Positions 7,755 through 15,598 of a stretch of DNA of 64,000 nt are shown here, piece by piece (position 1 is the stretch's first letter; each line of letters opens with the position of its first letter). The notes below the pieces were generated by a model, which saw only the letters and a program-made list of their open reading frames with translations, ran no database searches and was not told where the DNA came from. This DNA is from Palsa-506 sp963755815 (GTDB taxonomy: Bacteria > Actinomycetota > Actinomycetes > Streptosporangiales > Streptosporangiaceae): positions 248,001 through 312,000 of the forward strand of contig CAVWLF010000010.1 in assembly GCA_963755815.1 (NCBI GenBank). The letters are read 5' to 3'. A program made the position numbers and the translations under genes.

Positions 7755-8381
7755 CTACTCTTCGTCCTGCTCGTCTTCGTCCGGTTCGCCGGAGGGGTCC
7801 TCGGCGAGGATCTGGTACAGCTTGCGCCGGGTCTGCTCCAGCAGCCGCTCGGCCGCGCTGATCTGCCCGGGCGTGCCGGCGTGAGCCATCTGGACGATGC
7901 CGCCGCCCAGCCTGGCGGCCACCGTGAACAGGCCAGGCAGCTGCCAGGCGTCCTGCTGGGCGGTCGACTCCCAGGCTCCGCGGGCCATCTCGGGGTTCTG
8001 CTCCACGTAGGCGCGGCCCGCGTCGGTGAGGCTGAACGTGCGGCGGCCGCCTGACTCCGCACCGATGATCAGGCCCTCGTCAGCGAGCTGGGACAGCGCC
8101 GGATAGACCGCACCGGGGCTGGGCCGCCAGGCCCCGCCGCTGCGCTCCTCGATCTCGGACATGATCTGGTAACCATTGCGCGGGCCTTCCCGCAGCACGG
8201 CGAGGATCGCCGCGCGCACGTCGCCCCGGCCCGCCTTGGTGCCCCGGGACGAGCCCGGCGAGCCCTGCGGCCCGGGCCACCAGCCGCCCGGTGCCCCGCC
8301 GAAGCCACCCGCCCGGTGCCGCTGGCCCCGGCCCGCGCGCCAGGTCCGGGCCGCACGGCCCGCGGCGCGGGCCGGGGCCAT
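7755..8381 (-). CDS. PadR family transcriptional regulator (N-terminus probably frameshifted)
   Basis: The protein contains a clear PadR winged helix: DVRAAILAVLREGPRNGYQIMSEI, then the wing around GAVYPALSQLADEGLI. A long C-terminal helical dimerisation region ends in an acidic DEDEQDEE tail. The Gly/Pro-rich segment before the helix is typical of actinobacterial PadR proteins. In the neighbouring frame, an ATG at 8499 begins MPTAGSWAWGFDPRLFDVLSG, which looks like the natural N-terminus of this family and runs to about residue 55. Joining the two frames needs one +1 shift near 8300-8370. The annotated start (8381) is therefore uncertain. The DUF1707 gene follows 15 bp later. Confidence 0.75.
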   Translation of the reverse strand: MAPARAAGRAARTWRAGRGQRHRAGGFGGAPGGWWPGPQGSPGSSRGTKAGRGDVRAAILAVLREGPRNGYQIMSEIEERSGGAWRPSPGAVYPALSQLADEGLIIGAESGGRRTFSLTDAGRAYVEQNPEMARGAWESTAQQDAWQLPGLFTVAARLGGGIVQMAHAGTPGQISAAERLLEQTRRKLYQILAEDPSGEPDEDEQDEE

Positions 8382-8520
8382 GACCGGACGACATCTTGTC
8401 GGCGGCGCGCTGGACCTTGCCGGTCAAGTCGCCCAGGCCGCTGAGCACATCGAAGAGGCGAGGATCGAAGCCCCACGCCCACGAGCCTGCTGTCGGCATC
8501 CTGCACTCCCGTCCACGCTC

Positions 8521-8544
8521 TCACGATACGATCACGATATATCG
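8521..8544. promoter_or_regulatory. Candidate PadR operator upstream of the PadR gene
   Basis: The sequence TCACGATA occurs twice (8521-8528 and 8532-8539). The second copy runs into the perfect palindrome CGATATATCG (8535-8544). The region lies 22-45 bp upstream of the ATG at 8499, where the PadR promoter should be. PadR regulators commonly bind AT-rich dyads with ATAT cores in their own promoters, so autoregulation is the likely role. Confidence 0.5.
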
Positions 8545-8643
8545 ACAGGTTACGACATGGCGAGCCCGAAGACAAGATATAGCTCGATTGGCTATCCAGT
8601 GCCCGGCCTCAGCCGAGGGCATCATGACGGTGCGGAGCGCGCG

Positions 8644-8937
8644 CTACGGCGCCCGATCGAGGCGCAGCCGCTCAAGGACCGGACCGGGGTCCTCGGCCGT
8701 GACCCGGATCATCGCCCGCACCGCGTCGGCCAGGGCCACCCGCGGCACGTCAAGCGCGATCGCGGCCGAGTCCGCCCACTGGGTGAGCTGGCGGTAAAGC
8801 TCGGGGCTCAGGTCGAGGGTGATCCGGATCGGCTTCGACCGGATCGCGGTCCGCCCGGCTGGCCGGGCATCGGGTTCCGCGCGCCGCGCCGCGGCCGCCG
8901 CCATCTGCGCCTTCCGCTGCTCCCGCGGTACGGTCAT
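8644..8937 (-). CDS. Small ParA-partner protein, probable ribbon-helix-helix type
   Basis: From the ATG at 8937 this protein has 97 residues. Its N-terminus is basic and alanine-rich (REQRKAQMAAAAARR). It is followed by a strand-helix-helix pattern: SKPIRITLDLSPELYRQLTQWA and ALADAVRAMIRV. The ITLDLSPELY segment resembles the beta strand and first helix of ribbon-helix-helix DNA-binding proteins that serve as centromere binders next to ParA. The start overlaps the ParA stop codon by 4 bp (ATGA), which is the usual arrangement of a partition operon. The centromere-binding role is inferred from context. Confidence 0.6.
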   Translation of the reverse strand: MTVPREQRKAQMAAAAARRAEPDARPAGRTAIRSKPIRITLDLSPELYRQLTQWADSAAIALDVPRVALADAVRAMIRVTAEDPGPVLERLRLDRAP

Positions 8938-9605
8938 GACCGCACCGAGCAGAGCGGAATGCATCGCTCGATGAGGTCGTGGGCCACGTGCCGCCATATT
9001 TCCCGGCCGGTGCCCGGGATCGGCATGCCGAAGCTCTGTGCGTAAACCTCCAGCCGGGGCACCGCCGTCGCCAGCACGTCGTAACCAAGGCCCTCCAGCG
9101 CTTCCCGGGCGTCGGCGGTGGAATTCGCGCGCGCGACGCTGCGGTTCAGCAGCACGGCCGACCGGCCGGGCTGGCCCCGGACCGCCTCAATCTCGCTGAT
9201 CTCCTCGCGGACCGGCGTGGTGCGGTTGATCTCAATGGGACTCGGCGCGCACGGGATCAGGATCTCGTCGGCGTACCGCAGCGCGGACCGGGCAATGCCC
9301 GCGTGGTCCTCAAGTTGCGGCGCGTCGATAATCACCACGTCATCCGACTGCGCGATTTCGGGTATGCGGCGGTGCAGTTCGCGGGATGGCAGCGCCACGA
9401 TCCGGAACGGGAACGCCGCCTCCGGCGGCAATCCCGGGTACATGGCCGCGAGATCGGACCATTCCAGTGCGCTCCCGGAAGGGTCGGCGTCCACCAGCAG
9501 CACGCGGTTTCCGGCCTGCGCGAAAACGTGTGCCAGCCAGACCGCCGATGTGGTCTTGCCGGTGCCCGGCTTGAGGTTGGCCAGGGCGACGCTGAGGCCC
9601 GTCAT
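8934..9605 (-). CDS. ParA/MinD-family partition ATPase
   Basis: From the ATG at 9605 the protein has 223 residues, a short ParA without an N-terminal DNA-binding domain. The deviant Walker A motif KPGTGKTT lies at residues 12-19, the switch I-like motif DADPSGSALEW follows at about 37-47, and the Walker B-like VVIIDAP is near residue 95. This size matches ParF/Soj-like ATPases of plasmids and integrated elements. A longer reading frame extends upstream of 9605, but that part is basic, Cys-rich and unlike ParA, so I chose the internal start. It is co-transcribed with the small partner gene, with which it overlaps by 4 bp. Confidence 0.82.
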   Translation of the reverse strand: MTGLSVALANLKPGTGKTTSAVWLAHVFAQAGNRVLLVDADPSGSALEWSDLAAMYPGLPPEAAFPFRIVALPSRELHRRIPEIAQSDDVVIIDAPQLEDHAGIARSALRYADEILIPCAPSPIEINRTTPVREEISEIEAVRGQPGRSAVLLNRSVARANSTADAREALEGLGYDVLATAVPRLEVYAQSFGMPIPGTGREIWRHVAHDLIERCIPLCSVRS

Positions 9606-9962
9606 CCAGGCAGTATTGCAGCGCAGGCGGCATAGCGGTAGACAGTCCGAGGCATGCTGGCGCGCGGTGCGCACACCGGAACTGTGAGCTACCGGAGGAA
9701 CGGGGCACTTTGCCCGGCCCTCCCCGGCGCGGGCCAGGACGGCGCGGAGGGTGGCCATGGTGCAGTAGTTACGGCATTACGGCAGCTATCTCTGGATTGC
9801 CCGCAAGCCAGGCATATCCGGTTAGTTGCTGAAACTATCCGGCATTTTATGCAGTGCCTGGCAAAGTTACCCACAGTCTGTGGATGACTGTGTGGAGTAG
9901 TCACCGTTAGGCAGCCACGCCGCGCCCGGCCACCCCCGGGCGCCGCCAAGACAGGAGCCAAG
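9606..9962. other. Intergenic region with DnaA-box-like repeats beside parA
   Basis: This 357-bp stretch has no supported gene. It is more AT-rich than its surroundings. It contains a cluster of DnaA-box-like nonamers near its right end: TTACCCACA (9867-9875), TGTGGATGA (9879-9887, inverted orientation) and a weaker TGTGTGGAG (9889-9897). The heptamer TATCCGG also occurs twice (around 9815 and 9837). Next to a ParA operon this resembles a plasmid or element origin or centromere region, but no initiator gene is nearby. Confidence 0.4.
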
Positions 9963-10178
9963 ATGATCGAGCACACCACGGCCGGCCAGGAGTCCCTGGC
10001 CAGGCTGGCCGACCAGCACAAGTGCCAGCCCTCCGCCATCCTGCGCCTGACCGCCGAGCACAGTCCCGGTGGCGCCTATCCGGGCAACGTTGCCGCCTAC
10101 ATCAACGGCGTGTTCCGCGGCACCGTCGCCGCCACCGATCACATGCCCGCCGGACTGCACCTGTACCTGCCGGAATGA
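9963..10178 (+). CDS. Small LysM-like protein
   Basis: This 71-residue protein starts at an ATG with GGAG six bases upstream. The pattern SLARLADQHKCQPSAILRLT followed by AAYINGVFRGT and PAGLHLYLPE resembles a LysM-type fold, in which a helix-helix unit is followed by a strand ending in a proline-containing L-x-L-P motif. There is no signal peptide. It is divergent from the ParA operon across a 357-bp region with DnaA-like boxes, and it precedes lspA by 56 bp. Similar LysM-like miniproteins often occur in phage or element regions of actinomycetes; that is context, not proof. Confidence 0.5.
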   Translation: MIEHTTAGQESLARLADQHKCQPSAILRLTAEHSPGGAYPGNVAAYINGVFRGTVAATDHMPAGLHLYLPE

Positions 10179-10234
10179 CCGGCTGACCGGCCCGCTGGCC
10201 GGACTTGTCAGGCCGGGCTTGCCATACTGGGCCG

Positions 10235-10744
10235 ATGCCGGTCCGCACGCGCTGCATGGTGGTGCTCGCCGGGACCGCGCTGCTGGGTATCGCCGTTGAT
10301 CAGGCGACCAAGGCCCTCCTGGTCGCGACCCTGGAGGGCAAGCCGCCGGTCCGGGTGATCGGCCAGGTCCTGACCGTCGACGTCCGCCGGAACTCCGGTG
10401 CCGCGTTCTCCTTCGCGCCGGCCGCGACCGTGCTGTTCACCTGCATGGCGGTGGCGGTCGCCGTGCTGATCGTTATCGAGGCGCCCCGGCTGCGCTCGGT
10501 CGGCTGGGCGGTAGCGCTCGGCCTGCTGCTCGCGGGATCCGTCGGAAACCTGATTGACCGGCTGCTGCGGGCGCCCGGCATCGGCCGCGGCGCCGTCGTG
10601 GACTTCATCGACCTGCAGCACTTCGCGGTCTTCAACGTGGCCGACAGCTGCCTGACGTGCGGAGCCGTGCTCGCGATCTGGCTGTCGCTGCGCGGCGTTC
10701 CGCTGGCCGGCCGGTCGGCCAGCCGGGCCGGCCTCGGGCCCTGA
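10235..10744 (+). CDS. lspA: Lipoprotein signal peptidase (signal peptidase II)
   Basis: This 169-residue integral membrane protein is a type II signal peptidase, the aspartyl protease that removes signal peptides from prolipoproteins at the inner membrane. The family motifs are present: DQATK near residue 22, RRNSGAAFSF (51-60), GSVGNLIDR (101-109), VVDF with catalytic Asp123 and NVADS with catalytic Asp137. Four hydrophobic segments are visible. An upstream in-frame TTG (10205) would add ten residues, but the ATG at 10235 fits the family better. lspA usually lies next to ileS or rluD; here it stands alone between a LysM-like miniprotein and a GlcG-like gene, so it may be a second copy. Confidence 0.9.
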   Translation: MPVRTRCMVVLAGTALLGIAVDQATKALLVATLEGKPPVRVIGQVLTVDVRRNSGAAFSFAPAATVLFTCMAVAVAVLIVIEAPRLRSVGWAVALGLLLAGSVGNLIDRLLRAPGIGRGAVVDFIDLQHFAVFNVADSCLTCGAVLAIWLSLRGVPLAGRSASRAGLGP

Positions 10745-10787
10745 CGCGGCAGCAGCCGCCAGCGGGCCGGCCGGCCCGCTGGCCCGG

Positions 10788-11216
10788 TCAGGGGGAAGGG
10801 ACGGCCGAGAGCCCGGCCTGGGCCACTTGCATGTCCTGGCTGTAATGGCCGCCGCTGACGCCGATCCCGCCGACGACCGCATCCCCGATCTTGACCGGGT
10901 ACCCGCCGCCGAACACGATCAGGCGGCGGATGCCGGGAGCGGCGCCCATGGCGAGGGGCGGGTCGTCCTTGACGAAGTCGTGCCACGCGTCGGTGGCCAG
11001 GCCGAAGCCGGCCGCCGTGTAGGCCTTGTCCTGGGCTATCTGGACCGACAGCAGTGCCGCGCCGTCCATCCGGCTGAACGCCTTCAGCACCCCGCTGTCG
11101 TCGACCACGGCGATCACGAAGGGGTGGCCCATCTCGGCCGCCTTCGCCTCGGCCGCCCCGATCATGGCCCTGGCCAGCTCAGTGCTCACGCTGGCCCGCT
11201 CAAACGTCGCTGTCAT
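10788..11216 (-). CDS. GlcG/HbpS family protein (DUF336)
   Basis: From the ATG at 11216 the protein has 142 residues and is a single DUF336 (GlcG/HbpS-like) domain. The characteristic features are the helix ARAMIGAAEAKAAEMG, the strand FVIAVVDDSGVLKAF, KAYTAAGFG and the glycine-rich IVFGGGYPVKIGDAVVGGIGVSGG. The family includes haem-binding HbpS and proteins encoded near glycolate and aromatic degradation genes; its exact role is often unknown. Its start lies inside the end of the upstream ICL/PEP mutase gene (17-bp overlap), so the two are translationally coupled and probably act in one catabolic step. Confidence 0.88.
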   Translation of the reverse strand: MTATFERASVSTELARAMIGAAEAKAAEMGHPFVIAVVDDSGVLKAFSRMDGAALLSVQIAQDKAYTAAGFGLATDAWHDFVKDDPPLAMGAAPGIRRLIVFGGGYPVKIGDAVVGGIGVSGGHYSQDMQVAQAGLSAVPSP

Positions 11217-12141
11217 TCGTGCCTCCCAGCTCCGACCCCGGTACCGAGTCCCTCGCGGCGTAACGCTGCTCGGCCTCGAATACCTGGGGCAGTCCGATGA
11301 AATCGGTGAACTCGCCGAACGTCGGCAGCTCATGCATCGCCGCGGCCGGCGTCCCGGCCCGGGCGATCTCTTGCAGTATCCGGCGCATGGCGGCGGTCGC
11401 GGCCAGCAGCGTGCTGATGGGGAAGATGACGATCCGGTAGCCAAGCTCGGCCAGGCGGCCGAGGCTGACCGGCGGCGTCTTCCCCCCTTCCGCCCAGTTG
11501 AACAGCAACGGCACGCCGGGGAAGGCCCGGGCGGCCTCCGCCGCCTCGGCCTCGGTCAGGACGGCTTCGATGAACAGGGCGTCGGCGCCGGCCGCGCGGT
11601 ACAGCCGGGCCCGCTCCAGCGCCCGCTCCAGGCCCTCCACCGCCCGGGCATCAGTCCGGGCGATGATCACGAACTCGGGCTGCGTCCGCGCCTCGACCGC
11701 GGCCCGGACCTTGGCCGCCATCTCTTCCGCCGGGATGACGAGCTTGCCTTCCATGTGCCCGCATTTCTTGGGGGCCACCTGGTCCTCGATATGGATCCCG
11801 GCCACCCCGGCGGCTTCGTAGGCCCCGACGGTCCGGATCACGTTCAGCGGATTGCCGTAACCGGTGTCAGCATCGGCAATCACCGGGATGTCCACGCAAG
11901 CCGCGATCCGGCCGGCGTTGCCGGCCATCTCGGGCATCGTCAGCAGGCCCGCATCCGGCCGCCCGATCAGCGCCGCCGAGGTGCCGAAACCGGTCATGTA
12001 CACCGCCGGGAACCCGGCCTCCTCGACCAGCCGCGCGGAGAGCGAATCGAACGCCCCGGGCGCCACGATGACCTGGCCGGAGTCCAGCAGCGCCCGCAAC
12101 CGGGCGGCCCCCCCGGGGGACCGGGTCAGCCGGGCCGTCAC
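11200..12141 (-). CDS. Isocitrate lyase/PEP mutase family protein
   Basis: From the GTG at 12141 (GGAG about 8 bp upstream) the protein has 313 residues. It belongs to the phosphoenolpyruvate mutase/isocitrate lyase superfamily, a TIM barrel acting on C-C or C-P bonds of 2-oxo acids. It has the family segments APGAFDSLSARLVEEAGF, the metal-binding IADADTGYG and the catalytic loop region EDQVAPKKCGHMEG, in which KKCGH matches methylisocitrate lyase-type enzymes. Methylisocitrate lyase, oxaloacetate decarboxylase or a related lyase are all possible. A longer in-frame start at 12288 would overlap the divergent promoter region and adds a low-complexity N-terminus, so I rejected it. Confidence 0.85.
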   Translation of the reverse strand: MTARLTRSPGGAARLRALLDSGQVIVAPGAFDSLSARLVEEAGFPAVYMTGFGTSAALIGRPDAGLLTMPEMAGNAGRIAACVDIPVIADADTGYGNPLNVIRTVGAYEAAGVAGIHIEDQVAPKKCGHMEGKLVIPAEEMAAKVRAAVEARTQPEFVIIARTDARAVEGLERALERARLYRAAGADALFIEAVLTEAEAAEAARAFPGVPLLFNWAEGGKTPPVSLGRLAELGYRIVIFPISTLLAATAAMRRILQEIARAGTPAAAMHELPTFGEFTDFIGLPQVFEAEQRYAARDSVPGSELGGTNDSDV

Positions 12142-12362
12142 CGGCCGCTCCGGGCCCGCCGCCTGGCGCGGGATACCGAGGTTCCGCTCACCCGCGCCTC
12201 CCTCCGGTACCTCCTGCGCGTGCCACACAGTAGTACCAGGCTGACGGGCCCGGCATGAATCGAGGGCCGGCCCGGCGGCGGGCCGCACGGCCGCTCTGCC
12301 ACGATGGGCGGTACAGCCCGGATGGGGCGATACCGGCCGTCGAGGCTGGCAAAGGAGGCCCG

Positions 12363-13469
12363 GTGACTAATCCGGCTGCCGGTCTGGTCGTGCACGATGT
12401 GGCCGTGCGGCCGGTCGTGGTTCCGCTGCGACGGCCGCTGGCGACCAGGGTGGGAGATTTCGCCCGCTGGCCCCTGCTGCTCATCGATGTGACCACTGAG
12501 CAGGGCATCGTCGGCCGCGGATATCTCGCGCCCTACCTGAGTCGTGCGGCCGCCGCGCTGCTGCCGATCGTTCGTGATCTCGGCGCCGGACTGCGCGGGA
12601 AGCCCGCCGCGCCGGCCGCGGCTTTCACCGAGGCCCGCGGCTGGCTGAGCCTGGCCGGGTACCAGGGCCTGGCCCTGGCCGCCGTGGCCGGGCTCGACAT
12701 CGCGCTGTGGGATGCGCTGGCCAAGGCGGCGGGGCTGCCGCTGGCCCGGCTGCTCGGCGGGACCCTGGAACCGGTGCCGGCCTACAACAGCAACGGGCTC
12801 GGGCTCATCTCACCGGCCGCGGCCGGCGATGAAGCGCTGGAACTGCTGGCCGAAGGCGGGTTCAAGGCCCTGAAGGTCCGGGTCGGGCGGCACCGGGCGG
12901 CCGACGACATCGCCGCGGTCCGCCGGGTCAGGGAAGCGGTCGGCGACGAGGTTACCCTGGTCGCCGACTACAACCAGGGGCTCACCCTGGGCGAGGCGAT
13001 GGAACGCTGCCGCGCCCTCGACGCGGAAGGCCTGGCCTGGATTGAGGAGCCGCTGCGTTACGACGATCTGGAGGGCCATGCCCGGCTCGCCCGCGATATC
13101 GCCACCCCGGTCATGCTCGGCGAGAATTTCTACGGCCCGCGGGCCATGCACGAGGCCATCAGTGCCCGCGCCTGCGACCTGGTGATGCCGGACCTGATGC
13201 GGATCGGCGGGGTGACGGGGTGGCAGCAGGCCGCCGCGATCGCCGCCGCGACCGGCCTGCCGATGTCCTCCCACCTGTACCCGGAAGTCTCCGGCCACCT
13301 GCTGCGCGTCACGCCGACCAGGCAGTGGCTGGAATGGCAGGACTGGGCGAACCCGGTGCTAGCCCGCACCTTCGAGGTCCGCTCCGGCGAACTGCACGTG
13401 CCGGATGTCCCCGGCAACGGCCTGGAATGGGACGAAAGCGCCGTCACCCGTTACCAGGCCGCGGACTGA
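12363..13469 (+). CDS. Mandelate racemase/enolase superfamily enzyme
   Basis: From the GTG at 12363, preceded by AAAGGAGG, the protein has 368 residues. The N-terminal lid domain spans about residues 1-125 and is followed by a TIM barrel. The barrel shows KALKVRVG (catalytic Lys region), the metal ligands in VADYNQG, WIEEPL and LGENF, and SSHLYPE, which carries the His and Glu of the mandelate racemase subgroup. The superfamily abstracts an alpha proton from carboxylate substrates, so racemase, dehydratase or cycloisomerase activity is possible. It is divergent from the ICL/PEP mutase gene and converges on an HD gene with a 26-bp 3' overlap. Confidence 0.9.
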   Translation: MTNPAAGLVVHDVAVRPVVVPLRRPLATRVGDFARWPLLLIDVTTEQGIVGRGYLAPYLSRAAAALLPIVRDLGAGLRGKPAAPAAAFTEARGWLSLAGYQGLALAAVAGLDIALWDALAKAAGLPLARLLGGTLEPVPAYNSNGLGLISPAAAGDEALELLAEGGFKALKVRVGRHRAADDIAAVRRVREAVGDEVTLVADYNQGLTLGEAMERCRALDAEGLAWIEEPLRYDDLEGHARLARDIATPVMLGENFYGPRAMHEAISARACDLVMPDLMRIGGVTGWQQAAAIAAATGLPMSSHLYPEVSGHLLRVTPTRQWLEWQDWANPVLARTFEVRSGELHVPDVPGNGLEWDESAVTRYQAAD

Positions 13470-14187
13470 CCTCCCCGGAGTGCCCGCCGCTGATCGCGGT
13501 GAAACGCTGCTGGGCGCTGGCCAGCTGGCCGAGGATGCGCGCCTTCACGTCGTCGCTCAGGGGCGTGTCGGGCCGGGCGATCAGCTCGCTGAGCACCGGC
13601 ACCAGCGGGGCGTACTTGGCGGCCAGTTTCTCCAGCCTGGGCCCGGTGGTGTGGATGAGGCCGACGCCGTTGTCGGTGAAGTCGGAGACCTTGATGACCC
13701 GGGCCCACGGGCTGGTGTCCAGGCTGGCCGCCACATGCTCGCGGTACTGCTCGTGGGCATCCCGGCCGGGCGCGTAGTCCGGGTTGGTGACCGCGGCCAC
13801 TAACCCGGCGACCCGGTCCCCGAACTGCGCGCCGATCGCGGCCAGCGCCCCGGGCTGGCCGCCGCCGGGGGCGATCTGCTCGGCGTGGTCCTCGACCGCG
13901 TCGTGCAGCAGGGCGGCGCAGGTGACGTCGCTGTCCTGGACCTGGTAGTGGCTGAGGATCCGGGTCGCGACCCGCAGCAGGTGGTTGACGTAGGGCTCGC
14001 GCTGCCGCCGGTCGGCGGCGTGCAGCCGGGCCGCCAGCGCCAGCGCCCGCTCGATCCGCAGCCGGTCGGCGGCACCGAAGCCCGCGATCTCCAGCGCGAA
14101 CCGCTCCCGCAGCCCGGCCTCGCCGTGCAGCGCGGTGATCGCGTGCAGCGGCATCGTCGCCAGCAGCCGCCGCTCCTCCGGTTCCAT
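13444..14187 (-). CDS. HD domain protein (RelA/SpoT-type hydrolase-like)
   Basis: This 247-residue protein has an HD metal-dependent phosphohydrolase domain. The motifs are PYVNHLLRVA (first His), AALLHDAVEDH (the HD pair, with a second acidic cluster), and an extended helix containing RVIKVSDFTDNG, where the Asp/Asn of the final motif lies. The spacing resembles the ppGpp-hydrolase half of RelA/SpoT proteins, but there is no synthetase, TGS or ACT domain. It may be a small alarmone hydrolase or another nucleotide phosphohydrolase. It converges on the mandelate racemase-like gene, and no partner gene follows in its direction within 80 bp. Confidence 0.78.
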   Translation of the reverse strand: MEPEERRLLATMPLHAITALHGEAGLRERFALEIAGFGAADRLRIERALALAARLHAADRRQREPYVNHLLRVATRILSHYQVQDSDVTCAALLHDAVEDHAEQIAPGGGQPGALAAIGAQFGDRVAGLVAAVTNPDYAPGRDAHEQYREHVAASLDTSPWARVIKVSDFTDNGVGLIHTTGPRLEKLAAKYAPLVPVLSELIARPDTPLSDDVKARILGQLASAQQRFTAISGGHSGEVSPRPGNG

Positions 14188-14268
14188 GGCCCATCCCTAC
14201 CAGACCACGGCCCGCCGTGCCTCCCGGGCCGGTCCGCGGAACGAGGTTATGGCCGGACGGCCGCGTGG

Positions 14269-15117
14269 TCAGCTCAGCCCGAGGATGCGGGCGGCGTTGC
14301 CGTGCAGCACCTGATCCGCGACATCGGCCGGCAGGCCGAGCCCGTCGAACTCGGCCAGGCAGCGCTCGGGAGTCAGGAACGGGTAGTCGCTGCCCCACAG
14401 GAACTGGCCGGAGAGCCGCCCCCGCAGCTCGCGGATCACCTCCGGCGGAATCCGCCGCGGTGACCAGCCGGAGATGTCGATGTACACGTTGGTCTTGTGC
14501 AACGCGATGGCGGCCAGGTCCTGGTGCCAGGGCCAGCCGAAATGCGCCGCGACCACGGTCAGCCCGGGGTGGGCGGCGGCGACCGAGTCCAGCTTGAGCG
14601 GGTGGGCGTAATCGATCCGGATGCCCTGGCCGCCCGGCTGACGGGCGCCGATCCCGCTGGTCCCGGTGTGGAACAAGGCGAGCAGGCCGTGCCGCTCGCA
14701 GGCGGCGAACACCGGCCAGTAACCGGGGTCATCCGGGGCGAAGGCCTGCAGCGAAGGGTGGAACTTCACCCCCCGCAGCCCGAGCGCGGCGATGTTCGCC
14801 ACCTCCGCGACGGCCGCCTGGCCCTTGTGCGGGTCAACCGAGCCGAGGCCGGTGAACACGTCCGGATGATCGCGGCAGGCCTCGGCCACCGTCTCGTTCG
14901 GGACCCGGGGCCGTCCCGTTGCCGTCTCGGCATCCCAGGCCAGCAGGACCGCCCGCACCCCCAGCTCGCGGTACCGGGCCGCCAGCCCGGCTAGCGACTG
15001 CCGCTGGACCGGCGAGCGGAAGTAAGCCTCGGCCGCCTCCACGTAGCCGTCCATGCTGCCGTCCAGCCAGTCCGGGGTGGGCAGGTGCACATGGAAGTCA
15101 ATAGCGCGCGGCGACAC
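14269..15117 (-). CDS. Amidohydrolase 2 family metal-dependent hydrolase
   Basis: From the GTG at 15117 the protein has 282 residues and forms a complete amidohydrolase-2 TIM barrel. The N-terminal metal motif DFHVHLP is followed by GVKFHPSLQAF, LLALFHTGTSG, VVAAHFGWPW and the C-terminal Asp in FLWGSDYPF. These are the signature positions of the ACMS decarboxylase/gamma-resorcylate decarboxylase group, whose members decarboxylate or hydrolyse aromatic and related acids. A longer start at 15252 would run into the end of the next gene upstream, so the shorter one is preferred. It follows an F420-type reductase by 33 bp and probably shares its transcript. Confidence 0.85.
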   Translation of the reverse strand: MSPRAIDFHVHLPTPDWLDGSMDGYVEAAEAYFRSPVQRQSLAGLAARYRELGVRAVLLAWDAETATGRPRVPNETVAEACRDHPDVFTGLGSVDPHKGQAAVAEVANIAALGLRGVKFHPSLQAFAPDDPGYWPVFAACERHGLLALFHTGTSGIGARQPGGQGIRIDYAHPLKLDSVAAAHPGLTVVAAHFGWPWHQDLAAIALHKTNVYIDISGWSPRRIPPEVIRELRGRLSGQFLWGSDYPFLTPERCLAEFDGLGLPADVADQVLHGNAARILGLS

Positions 15118-15149
15118 CGGCTCATCGTAACGGCCGCCCGGTGCTGGCG

Positions 15150-15566
15150 TCAGGAAGCAGCCGGCGTGACGACCACGACCGGGATCTTCCGGCTGGTCCT
15201 GGCCTGATACCGGTCGTAGCGGCCGTGGTTGCCCTCGTTGACCGCTTTCCACAGCCGCGGGTAACCGGGATCATCGGCGGTGACGATGCGAGCCCGGGCG
15301 GCTGTCCGGATCCGGCCGACCTGGATCTCGACCTCGGGCCTGGCCTCGATGTTGAACAGCCATCCCGGTGGCCGGTCCGAGCCGCCGTTGGAGGCGACCA
15401 GCAGGTAGTCCCGGCCGTCCCGCGCGTAGACCAGCGCCGAGGTGCGGACCTGGCCGGTGCGCCGTCCCGTGGTGCGCAGCAAGGCTGACGGCACGCCGAT
15501 CAGCCGGTGGCCGATTCGGCCCCCGGTTCGCTCGTAGATGCGCTGGTGCACGCTCAGCAGGTCCAT
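15150..15566 (-). CDS. F420-dependent (deazaflavin) nitroreductase family protein
   Basis: This 138-residue protein is a Ddn-like split-barrel oxidoreductase. The family signature is clear: the N-terminal helix, LLRTTGRRTGQVRTSALVYA, then YLLVASNGGSDRPPGWLFNI (the deazaflavin-binding loop) and a C-terminal VNEGNHGRYDRYQARTSRKI segment. Members use cofactor F420 to reduce quinones, nitro compounds or other substrates and are almost confined to actinobacteria. It lies between a DUF2090 gene and an amidohydrolase gene, all leftward and closely spaced. A role in the same catabolic route is possible but unproven. Confidence 0.92.
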   Translation of the reverse strand: MDLLSVHQRIYERTGGRIGHRLIGVPSALLRTTGRRTGQVRTSALVYARDGRDYLLVASNGGSDRPPGWLFNIEARPEVEIQVGRIRTAARARIVTADDPGYPRLWKAVNEGNHGRYDRYQARTSRKIPVVVVTPAAS

Positions 15567-15598
15567 GGCGGCAGTCTGGCTGATTCGCCCGGGCGACG

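Noticed and set aside
9867..9897. Chromosomal replication origin
   Set aside because: Only three weak DnaA-box-like nonamers are present, and dnaA, dnaN, gyrB and the usual origin genes are absent. A partition-locus feature is more likely.
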